In this document: piece by piece, positions 1-5,043 of the stretch
Numbering within the stretch: the first letter of the stretch is position 1
How the letters are laid out: each line of letters opens with the position of its first letter
Assembly: GCA_029240015.1 (NCBI GenBank)
Contig: JARBTU010000078.1
Coordinates: 1 to 7,339 of the forward strand
Length of the DNA: 7,339 bases
Origin: Oscillospiraceae bacterium
GTDB taxonomy: Bacteria; Bacillota; Clostridia; Oscillospirales; Ruminococcaceae
Direction of reading: 5' to 3'
Notes under the pieces: model-generated
What the model was told of the DNA's origin: nothing
The model's database searches: none
The model's input: the letters and a program-made list of their open reading frames with translations, nothing else
Program-made: the position numbers and the translations under genes

Positions 1-1
1 T

Positions 2-739
2 TCACATGATTATGAAAAAGTTTATAAAAACATGGATGCTTTTTTCGCTGATTATAAGAAAATTCAAGATTATGTATATAAAATTACCGGGGTGAAGGTT
101 TCGGATTACAGGTTCCCGGGAGGATCCAGCAATACCAAGACAAGCAAAGGGAACATGAAGAACATTATAACGAAACTTAATCAAATGGGGATTGTTTATC
201 ACGACTGGAACGTTTCGGCAGAAGATGCGACTTTTAAAAGAGTGACTGCATCGTCAATTATCAAAAACGTCATGAAAGATGTGTGCGCTCATAAAGAGCC
301 CGTCATACTAATGCACGATGTGGCGAAAAACACAGGACTCATTAAGGCATTGCCTAAAATGATTGATATGCTTTCTGAAAAAGGGTACAGCTTTGATACT
401 GTAAATCATATAAACACACCTGCGCAGCATCTCAAATTTCCTGTCAAGCAAGCGGAAACATCCAGCAAAGTCGTTTCAGACACCTCCATGGAGCCGGCTT
501 CATCAAGCAGCAGTTCTAACTCAAGTTCAAGTTCAAGTAAACCAATTTCGTCCGACAGCAAGTCAAGTTCCAGCAAGCCATCTTCCAGCAGCAAACCAAG
601 CTCGAGTAAGCCGTCCTCGTCGAGCAGCAAGTCCTCATCAAGCAACTCGGCTTCCTCTAAAAAGCCTGTGAGTTCAGAGAAGGTTTCTTCTGTGAAAGGC
701 AGATTGACTTCCGATGAGACGATATCTAATAAGAAATAG
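2..739 (+). CDS. Polysaccharide deacetylase (NodB domain) with Ser-rich C-terminal tail, 5' truncated by window edge
   Basis: C-terminal part of a carbohydrate esterase family 4 enzyme. The family removes N-acetyl groups from peptidoglycan or other N-acetylglucosamine polymers, usually outside the cell. The reading frame is open from base 2, so the ATG at 32 is internal. The fragment opens with SHDYEKVY, whose His would be the second His of the metal-binding H-x-x-x-H motif. RFPGGSSNT (about 107-133) matches the R-x-P motif, YHDWNVSAEDA (about 197-229) the Asp/Trp motif, and VILMHD (about 302-319) the L-x-H motif. The domain ends near KGYSF (about 380-394) and a low-complexity Ser/Lys/Pro tail follows. 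The N-terminus, including any signal peptide and the first catalytic Asp, lies outside the window. Family assignment is strong. The exact substrate (peptidoglycan or another polymer) cannot be told from the sequence. Confidence 0.93.
   Translation, partial: SHDYEKVYKNMDAFFADYKKIQDYVYKITGVKVSDYRFPGGSSNTKTSKGNMKNIITKLNQMGIVYHDWNVSAEDATFKRVTASSIIKNVMKDVCAHKEPVILMHDVAKNTGLIKALPKMIDMLSEKGYSFDTVNHINTPAQHLKFPVKQAETSSKVVSDTSMEPASSSSSSNSSSSSSKPISSDSKSSSSKPSSSSKPSSSKPSSSSSKSSSSNSASSKKPVSSEKVSSVKGRLTSDETISNKK
500..658 (+). repeat. Low-complexity Ser/Lys/Pro-rich coding tract in the deacetylase tail
   Basis: In this 53-codon stretch 38 codons are serine, broken by Lys-Pro pairs in units such as SSSSKP and SSSKP. 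All six serine codons occur, so the tract is conserved as protein sequence rather than being a fresh DNA slippage product. The exception is a short perfect (tcaagt)x3 run near 521-538. Such tails in secreted Gram-positive proteins are thought to be flexible linkers or wall-spanning segments, sometimes glycosylated. That role is inference here. No LPxTG sorting motif follows; the protein ends in SNKK. Confidence 0.9.
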
Positions 740-748
740 CAAGCCAAT

Positions 749-787
749 AAAGCAAGGGGATTATCCATATCGACAACCCCTTGCTTT
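749..787 (+). terminator. Intrinsic terminator after the deacetylase gene
   Basis: A perfect 11-bp stem (749-759 with 777-787, core GCAAGGGG/CCCCTTGC) encloses a 17-nt loop and runs into a short T run (TTTT then gtgtt). It begins 10 nt after the deacetylase stop. The loop is long and the T tract is weak, so termination may be partial. The downstream promoter's -35 element sits in the loop. Confidence 0.75.
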
Positions 788-798
788 TGTGTTATGAT
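770..798 (+). promoter_or_regulatory. Sigma-A type promoter for trmN6-rsmI
   Basis: The -35 TCGACA (770-775, five of six to TTGACA) lies 17 nt before the -10 TATGAT (793-798, five of six to TATAAT). A TG one base upstream of the -10 (790-791) makes an extended -10. Transcription would start near 805, giving a leader of about 45 nt before the TTG start at 849. The promoter overlaps the preceding terminator, so the two units are packed with no spare sequence. Confidence 0.7.
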
Positions 799-835
799 AA
801 TTACAGTTTAAACGAATGGTTATCCTGTGATAAAA

Positions 836-842
836 AAGGTGG
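836..842 (+). promoter_or_regulatory. Ribosome binding site that fixes a TTG start for trmN6
   Basis: AAGGTGG lies 6 nt upstream of the TTG at 849. No in-frame ATG lies nearby, and the encoded N-terminus (MNFEYSFEKL) fits the family, so the TTG is the supported start. Confidence 0.75.
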
Positions 843-848
843 TATTTT

Positions 849-1568
849 TTGAACTTCGAGTATAGTTTTGAAAAATTAAGTGAAAAAATTAAAGTTTGCA
901 CGACAAGCAGTCACAAATTCGGAACGGATGCGTTCTTGCTGGCGAATTTTGCGGCGCCGCTCCATAAAGACAAAGTCTGCGATTTAGGGACAGGGTGCGG
1001 AATTATTCCGCTTGTTTTGGAAAGAGATTTTTCCCCTAAGATGATTTACGGGGTGGATATCCAGCCGCAAGCGATAGAGCAGTTTGAGTTATCCATCAAA
1101 AAAAGCGGGCTTTCGGACAAGCTTTTTTCCATTCATGAGGATTTAAAAAACTTGAAAGGAAAACTTCCCTTTACCGAGTTTGATGTGGTGACCTGTAACC
1201 CGCCGTATAAAGCAAGCAATGCAGGAATTTTGAGCGAACTTACCGTCGAGCAGATTGCAAGGCATGAGGTTTTGTGTAACATACAGGACGTTTGCGATGC
1301 GGCGAACAAGCTTTTGAAGTTTGGCGGGAGGCTTTGCATCTGTCAAAGACCTGAAAGGCTTGCCGATGTGATTACAGCAATGAGAAATGCAGGCATTGAG
1401 CCAAAAAAGCTTCGTTTCGTTTCAAAGTTGGCGGATACAAAACCGTGGCTTTTTTTAATCGAAGGCAAAAAAGGAAGCAAACCTTTTATGAATGTAGAGC
1501 CGACACTGATTATTCAAGAACAGGACGGGTTTTCCCGTGAACTTTTAAAGATATACGGAAAGGCATAA
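849..1568 (+). CDS. trmN6: tRNA1(Val) adenine(37)-N6-methyltransferase-like protein (TrmN6/YfiC, Bacillus YabB family)
   Basis: A 239-residue SAM-dependent methyltransferase of the COG4123 type. The E. coli member methylates A37 N6 of tRNA-Val in the cytoplasm. The SAM-binding motif I is DLGTGCG (residues 45-51), Asp70 in YGVDI is the acidic ribose-binding residue, and the catalytic NPPY motif is at 117-120, as expected for amino-methylases. The N-terminal SSHKFGTDAFLLANF segment (20-34) is typical of this subfamily. The TTG start is supported by a well-spaced AAGGTGG. The stop is 2 nt before rsmI, so the two are co-transcribed. The same pair occurs in Bacillus as yabB-yazA-yabC, but the small GIY-YIG gene yazA is absent here. 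The exact tRNA target in Gram-positives is less certain than the enzyme class. Confidence 0.88.
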   Translation: MNFEYSFEKLSEKIKVCTTSSHKFGTDAFLLANFAAPLHKDKVCDLGTGCGIIPLVLERDFSPKMIYGVDIQPQAIEQFELSIKKSGLSDKLFSIHEDLKNLKGKLPFTEFDVVTCNPPYKASNAGILSELTVEQIARHEVLCNIQDVCDAANKLLKFGGRLCICQRPERLADVITAMRNAGIEPKKLRFVSKLADTKPWLFLIEGKKGSKPFMNVEPTLIIQEQDGFSRELLKIYGKA

Positions 1569-1570
1569 AT

Positions 1571-2392
1571 ATGACAGGAGTATTGTATGTAGTGGGGACC
1601 CCTATAGGGAATCTTGGTGACATGACTTTTCGGGCGGTTGAAACGCTTAAGCAAGTGGATTTTATCGCGGCGGAAGACACACGGGTCACTGTGAAGCTTT
1701 TAAATCATTTCGGCATCAAAAAACCGATGGAAAGCTATCATGAGCATAATCTTCGGGAGCGGGGCGAGTACATCATCGGCAGGATTTTGGCAGGGGAAAA
1801 CTGTGCGGTCGTATCCGATGCGGGAATGCCATGTGTTTCAGACCCCGGCGAGGATTTAGTCAGGCTTTGTGCTGAGAACGGGATTGATGTTTTTGTGGTA
1901 CCGAGCGCAAACGCCGCTGTCTCCGCTTTGTGCGTGAGCGGGCTTACAACATCACGGTTCTCATTTGAGGGGTTTTTAAGCACTAATAAAAACGGACGAA
2001 ACGAACATTTGAATCATGTGAAGACCAGCACTAATACGTTGATATTTTATGAGGCGCCCCACAAACTTTTGAAAACGCTGAGAGATATGCTGACAGTTTT
2101 AGGAGACAGAAGAATTGCGGTCGCAAAAGAGCTGACTAAGATTCATGAAAAGATTTTAAGGACAACACTTAGTGAAGCAGTGGATTACTTTAAACAAAAC
2201 CCGCCCAGGGGTGAATATGTGCTTGTGATAGAGGGTGCGAAACAAGCGGTTTCCGAAGAGATGACATTTGAATCGGCAGTGGAATTTGCGAAAGAACTTG
2301 AAAAGAGCGGGATGAAAGGTTCGGATGCAGCCAAACAAGCTGCGGCGATTTCAGGATTCAAAAAAGGAGATATCTATAAAGAGCTGATATAG
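1571..2392 (+). CDS. rsmI: 16S rRNA (cytidine(1402)-2'-O)-methyltransferase
   Basis: A full-length (273 residues) RsmI. It 2'-O-methylates C1402 of 16S rRNA in the decoding centre, using SAM, in the cytoplasm. It has the tetrapyrrole-methylase fold. Signatures in order are LYVVGTPIGNLGDMTFRA (5-22), AAEDTR (33-38), the SAM loop VSDAGMPCVSDPG (81-93), FEGFLS, FYEAPHKL, VAKELTKIHE and RGEYVLVIEG. The ATG is preceded by GGAAAGG at 1557-1563 (7-nt spacing) and lies 2 nt after trmN6. One oddity is that the usual VPGPSA/VPGANA loop reads VPSANA, with Ser112 in place of Gly. The last codons and stop overlap the first copy of a 16-bp direct repeat. The region sampled is about 49% GC by hand count, much higher than the next gene. 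Confidence 0.97.
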   Translation: MTGVLYVVGTPIGNLGDMTFRAVETLKQVDFIAAEDTRVTVKLLNHFGIKKPMESYHEHNLRERGEYIIGRILAGENCAVVSDAGMPCVSDPGEDLVRLCAENGIDVFVVPSANAAVSALCVSGLTTSRFSFEGFLSTNKNGRNEHLNHVKTSTNTLIFYEAPHKLLKTLRDMLTVLGDRRIAVAKELTKIHEKILRTTLSEAVDYFKQNPPRGEYVLVIEGAKQAVSEEMTFESAVEFAKELEKSGMKGSDAAKQAAAISGFKKGDIYKELI

Positions 2393-2398
2393 AGATGA
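2383..2398 (+). repeat. 16-bp direct repeat, left copy, spanning the rsmI stop
   Basis: GCTGATATAGAGATGA occurs here and, identically, at 3004-3019, 621 bp away. This copy contains the rsmI stop (2390-2392) and the first possible ATG of the lipoprotein gene (2395). Together the copies bracket the lipoprotein gene, and the right copy abuts the terminator stem. Confidence 0.9.
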
Positions 2399-2949
2399 TT
2401 GGCTTTATGATAAAGAAGGGGCTATGTGTTTTACTGGCTATGACAATGATTTTATGCTTGGCGGGATGTGCTAAGGCTAATCAGGAAGAAATTTCGGACA
2501 TGCCGAGACTTTTAATAACCGTCGGCAACAAAAAGATTGAAAATACTACCCGAACAAAGGATTGGGATGGCACTATTTATGATTATTTGGGGAGTATATT
2601 TGATCAAGTTTTATTTAAAGATTCCGATTATAAAATGGAATATGTAAAACTAGGAGAGACCATTCAGCTGGATTTAGGGGGAGGCTCTCCTGATAACGTA
2701 GTGCTAGAAGATTATGTGTTAGTTAAGGATGAGAAGAGAATTTACAAAGAATTATCTAAAAAAGAGATTCCAGTAGCCTTTGTGAACGGAAAATTTACAT
2801 TTATGCTTGAGCCACATCTCATTCCAACAACAAGTTCTGGCAGTAACACACAAGGAAAAGAAGTTTTCAGAGGCTTTCACCTATCTTGTAATTGGAGTGG
2901 AAATAAGGGAGAATACGGTTTTGTTATTAAAACGGATTCGACAGTCTAA
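2395..2949 (+). CDS. Small predicted lipoprotein of unknown function
   Basis: A 184-residue protein with a Lys-Lys n-region, a hydrophobic core and the lipobox LAGC (residues 22-25), so Cys25 is the predicted lipidated residue and the mature protein would face outward on the membrane. The body starts PRLLITVGNKKIENTTRT and ends with a W-x-G-N-K-G-x-Y-G-F-V-I segment. This faintly recalls Gram-positive lipoproteins of the 'TVGNK...Y.F' kind found in Bacillus and Clostridium, but I cannot name a family. It lies 2 nt after rsmI. Two starts are possible, ATG 2395 (AAAGAG 11 nt upstream) and ATG 2407 (180 residues, MIKKGL, perhaps using AGAGATGA); both keep the signal peptide. GC is about 36% over 2521-2940 by hand count, against about 49% in rsmI, and a 16-bp repeat brackets the gene, so it was probably acquired. 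Confidence 0.8.
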   Translation: MIGFMIKKGLCVLLAMTMILCLAGCAKANQEEISDMPRLLITVGNKKIENTTRTKDWDGTIYDYLGSIFDQVLFKDSDYKMEYVKLGETIQLDLGGGSPDNVVLEDYVLVKDEKRIYKELSKKEIPVAFVNGKFTFMLEPHLIPTTSSGSNTQGKEVFRGFHLSCNWSGNKGEYGFVIKTDSTV

Positions 2950-3003
2950 AAGAAATTGGATGAATGGATACAGGGCGGTTAATCTAATACAATGGAAGCA
3001 ATT

Positions 3004-3019
3004 GCTGATATAGAGATGA
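3004..3019 (+). repeat. 16-bp direct repeat, right copy, next to the terminator
   Basis: An exact second copy of GCTGATATAGAGATGA (see 2383-2398). The terminator stem starts two bases later. If the 621 bp between equivalent ends of the copies is removed, the rsmI stop codon is followed directly by this terminator, a natural ancestral arrangement. Confidence 0.9.
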
Positions 3020-3020
3020 A

Positions 3021-3054
3021 AAAACAGCGGATGATAAAAATCATCCGCTGTTTT
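3021..3054. terminator. Bidirectional intrinsic terminator between convergent operons
   Basis: A perfect stem of at least 14 bp (3021-3034 with 3041-3054, core CAGCGGATGA/TCATCCGCTG) closes a loop of 4-6 nt. The plus-strand read ends in TTTT-C-T. The minus-strand read ends in a six-T run. It serves the rsmI unit on the left and the rhodanese gene on the right, which stops 5 nt away at 3059. Confidence 0.93.
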
Positions 3055-3058
3055 CTGC

Positions 3059-3730
3059 TTATTTCACTGTTTCATAAGGCCAGTCGGTAATGCCTCCGAA
3101 CTCATAAACGTTTTGATACCCCATTTTTATAAGGACCTCGGATGCTATCTTGCTTCGATTTCCGCTTCGGCAATATACAAGAATCCGCTTAGACTTATCA
3201 GGTACTTTAGATTCAACTTCAGAAGCAATTTCCGTATCCGGAATTAGAATACTGTTTTTGATATGTCCCGTGTCGGATTCTTCTTTGGTTCTGACATCCA
3301 AAATTACAACATCTTTCTCTGTATCCATCATATACTTCGCATCCTCTGGGGTAATCTCTCTATAGGTTCTTGGGGAAGAACCGCTTTTTAAAGTGCCTGC
3401 CTCTCTTTGCTGAACAATTTTGATTGCGTCTACCTTAGGAGGCAAAGATTGCATTATCAGCCCGTTATAGGTAACTTTGACAACATCTCCGGGTTTAAAA
3501 TCCTTGTGAGAGTCGGTTGCCTTCTGAATGTTTTTAATCTGTGTTTCTTCATCAATGCGAATAATCACATTTTTATAATTTTCAAATTCGGGCGTGTTTA
3601 TAGCCTGAATCATCAAAGAATCTTCCCCTACAGATTCAACCGTTCCGGTCAAAGTCGCATTTTGGTTGGAACAGGCACACAGCGCAAACAAGATCGTGGT
3701 TATAAAAACAATCAAAATAAGCCTTTTCAT
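3059..3730 (-). CDS. Membrane-anchored lipoprotein with DUF3221-like domain and C-terminal rhodanese domain
   Basis: A 223-residue secreted lipoprotein. MKRL followed by a hydrophobic stretch ends in the lipobox LCAC (17-20), making Cys20 the lipidated residue. Residues about 25-107 (GTVESVGEDSLMIQ ... FKPGDVVKVTYNGLIMQSLPP) resemble the small OB-like DUF3221/YobA domain of Gram-positive lipoproteins. Residues about 122-223 are a rhodanese domain with DVR (145-147), GHI (155-157), the active-site loop CRSGNR (187-192, catalytic Cys187) and a terminal GGITDWP. Rhodaneses carry persulfide sulfur on this Cys. The substrate outside the membrane is unknown. A longer frame reaches 3802, but the ATG at 3730 has AGGAGAAG upstream and is the only start that places the signal peptide at the N-terminus. 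It lies 22 nt after pheA and probably shares its promoter. I infer no direct link to phenylalanine synthesis. Confidence 0.88.
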   Translation of the reverse strand: MKRLILIVFITTILFALCACSNQNATLTGTVESVGEDSLMIQAINTPEFENYKNVIIRIDEETQIKNIQKATDSHKDFKPGDVVKVTYNGLIMQSLPPKVDAIKIVQQREAGTLKSGSSPRTYREITPEDAKYMMDTEKDVVILDVRTKEESDTGHIKNSILIPDTEIASEVESKVPDKSKRILVYCRSGNRSKIASEVLIKMGYQNVYEFGGITDWPYETVK

Positions 3731-3752
3731 AAAAACTTCTCCTGTAAAAACG

Positions 3753-4889
3753 TCAGTTGATTTCCTTATAATTTCCGAGGAAATTAAAGTAATCAAGGTC
3801 ACTTGAAAGATCGTTTAATAAATCAATAACATTTTTTTGTTTTAAACTTCCTGAGAAATTTATGTAAAAGATAACATCAAAATTTTTGTTTCCCATAGGT
3901 TTGGATTCGATTTTGGTCATGTTGACATTGTTGACCGCAAACTTGGTCAAAAGCCGATACAAAGACCCCGTTGTGTTGGGAATCGAAAGGGACACCGTCA
4001 TCGACTTTGCATCATCCTGCGGCATCAGATTTTTGGAAATGAGGATAAAACGGGTATAGTTTTCGTCGTTGTTCTGGATGTTATGTTTTAAGATTTTGAG
4101 TCCATAAAGCTCAGCGCTTTTTTCACTGCAGATAGCCGCGATAGGCTCATTTGACGTTGAAACAAATTTTGCAGCCAGAGCGGTATTTAAAAAGCTTTCT
4201 ATTTTAACTTCTTTGAGTGTTCTTAAAAAATCAGAAGACTGTGCGATAGCTTGCTCGTGAGAGATGATTTTTGAGAGTTGCTCCATATCCATCTCTTCTT
4301 TTGCAGCAAGACAATGCTCGATTTTGAGTTTGATTTCATAATTGATATAAAAGTCAGCGCGTTTCATGAGGTCATAGACTTGAAAAACGCCTCCTGCATT
4401 GGAGTTTTCAATAGGCAGGATGCCAAAGTCGACTCGGCCTTCTTCAACAGCGGTAAACACTTGTTCAAAGTTCTCGAAAAAGAGCGGGGAACAGTCTTCG
4501 AAAAGCTTGCCTGCGGCGATATGAGAATAAGCGCCCTCTACCCCTTGACAGGCAATTACGGGCTTTTGGGGCAATGAGAAAGGCTGTTCCAGTTTTTTAA
4601 GAATATCTTCAAGGAGTGGAGTTTTCTCAAGAACGCGGTTCTGTTGCAGACATTTGCTGATGTCCATCAAATTCGTAAACAAAACTTTGACGCCGTTCAC
4701 ATACTCTTCGCGGCTGTTGTGCTCAATCTTTTCCATGATCTGTTCTTCTCTTCCGGTTTGAAAAACAGGAAGATGATTTGTTTTCTTATATTCGGCAATT
4801 CCCTGGACGATGTCCATTCTTTTTTCAAACAAAGATTGAATCTGTTCATCAATAGCATCAATATCGTTTCTGAGTTCGTCTAGATTCAA
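3753..4889 (-). CDS. pheA: Bifunctional chorismate mutase / prephenate dehydratase (P-protein)
   Basis: Converts chorismate to prephenate and then to phenylpyruvate, the committed branch to phenylalanine, in the cytoplasm. From the TTG at 4889 it has 378 residues. An AroQ chorismate mutase domain covers about 1-85 (LRNDIDAID 6-14, Arg24, Lys35/36, R47EE). The dehydratase covers about 110-285 (QGVEGAYSH 115-123, GILPIENSNAGG 156-167, SHEQAIAQ 210-217, NYTRF 277-281 with the catalytic Thr279). A C-terminal ACT domain covers about 296-370 (PNTTGSLY 304-311, TKIESKP 325-331), the usual phenylalanine-feedback site. All key motifs are present, so it should be active and Phe-inhibited. An ATG at 4904 would add five residues but has no ribosome binding site, whereas GGGGG lies 8 nt before the TTG, and MNLDELR is the normal family N-terminus. 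The short leader shows no T-box or leader peptide. Confidence 0.96.
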   Translation of the reverse strand: MNLDELRNDIDAIDEQIQSLFEKRMDIVQGIAEYKKTNHLPVFQTGREEQIMEKIEHNSREEYVNGVKVLFTNLMDISKCLQQNRVLEKTPLLEDILKKLEQPFSLPQKPVIACQGVEGAYSHIAAGKLFEDCSPLFFENFEQVFTAVEEGRVDFGILPIENSNAGGVFQVYDLMKRADFYINYEIKLKIEHCLAAKEEMDMEQLSKIISHEQAIAQSSDFLRTLKEVKIESFLNTALAAKFVSTSNEPIAAICSEKSAELYGLKILKHNIQNNDENYTRFILISKNLMPQDDAKSMTVSLSIPNTTGSLYRLLTKFAVNNVNMTKIESKPMGNKNFDVIFYINFSGSLKQKNVIDLLNDLSSDLDYFNFLGNYKEIN

Positions 4890-4897
4890 TAAAAAGA

Positions 4898-4902
4898 CCC
4901 CC
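4898..4902 (-). promoter_or_regulatory. Ribosome binding site favouring the TTG start of pheA
   Basis: GGGGG on the minus strand, 8 nt upstream of the TTG at 4889, can pair with the 16S CCUCC with one G-U. It overlaps the competing ATG at 4904, which has only AAACAAGA upstream. Confidence 0.55.
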
Positions 4903-4932
4903 ATTCTTGTTTATAAAGGTTTATTGATTATC

Positions 4933-4961
4933 ATTATACAGATTCTTAACCAATAATACAA
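4933..4961 (-). promoter_or_regulatory. Sigma-A type promoter for pheA-rhodanese operon
   Basis: On the minus strand a perfect -10 TATAAT (4938-4933) follows TTGTAT (4961-4956) at the ideal 17-nt spacing. The -35 is weak (three of six). Transcription would begin near 4926, leaving a leader of under 40 nt, too short for a T-box or attenuator. Confidence 0.7.
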
Positions 4962-5030
4962 TAAAAACCAGAAAAACAGGGCATAATACAGTAAAACATT
5001 TGAAGAGATGTAAATGGGGATTGACAGCAT

Positions 5031-5037
5031 AAAGGAG
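5031..5037 (+). promoter_or_regulatory. Ribosome binding site of the P-type ATPase gene
   Basis: AAAGGAG, 6 nt before the ATG at 5044, is a strong Shine-Dalgarno sequence and fixes the start. In the 139-nt gap between the divergent starts (4905-5043) I see no convincing plus-strand promoter and no CopY-type (TACAnnTGTA) or CsoR-type operator. Confidence 0.85.
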
Positions 5038-5043
5038 TTTATC

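Noticed and set aside
406..768. Minus-strand 120-residue frame rich in Leu/Glu/Asp
   Set aside because: It is the antisense reading of the Ser-rich tail, whose codons produce Leu/Asp/Glu on the other strand. No ribosome binding site or family resemblance.
820..833. TTATC-ctgt-GATAA hairpin just before the trmN6 ribosome binding site
   Set aside because: A 5-bp, AT-rich stem is too weak to claim as a regulatory structure.
2807..3013. 68-residue plus-strand frame overlapping the lipoprotein gene end
   Set aside because: It is out of frame with the lipoprotein and lies mostly inside it. Its KQLLI-stop ending arises from the right copy of the 16-bp repeat.
3731..3802. N-terminal extension of the rhodanese frame to an ATG at 3802
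   Set aside because: It would bury the signal peptide internally and overlap pheA. The ATG at 3730 has AGGAG and starts exactly at the signal peptide.
3150..4883. Four plus-strand frames of 71-117 residues
   Set aside because: They are antisense shadows of the rhodanese and pheA genes, which have clear family motifs.
4890..4926. Phe T-box or leader-peptide attenuator ahead of pheA
   Set aside because: The leader from the predicted promoter is under 40 nt, with no Phe codon run, T-box sequence or terminator hairpin.
4997..5012. ACAT...ATGT inverted repeat as a possible metal-responsive operator
   Set aside because: Only 4 bp arms with an 8-nt gap; it does not match CopY or CsoR operator patterns.
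5021..5026. Perfect TTGACA upstream of the ATPase gene
   Set aside because: A -10 at 16-18 nt would fall across the start codon and no TATAAT-like hexamer is there.
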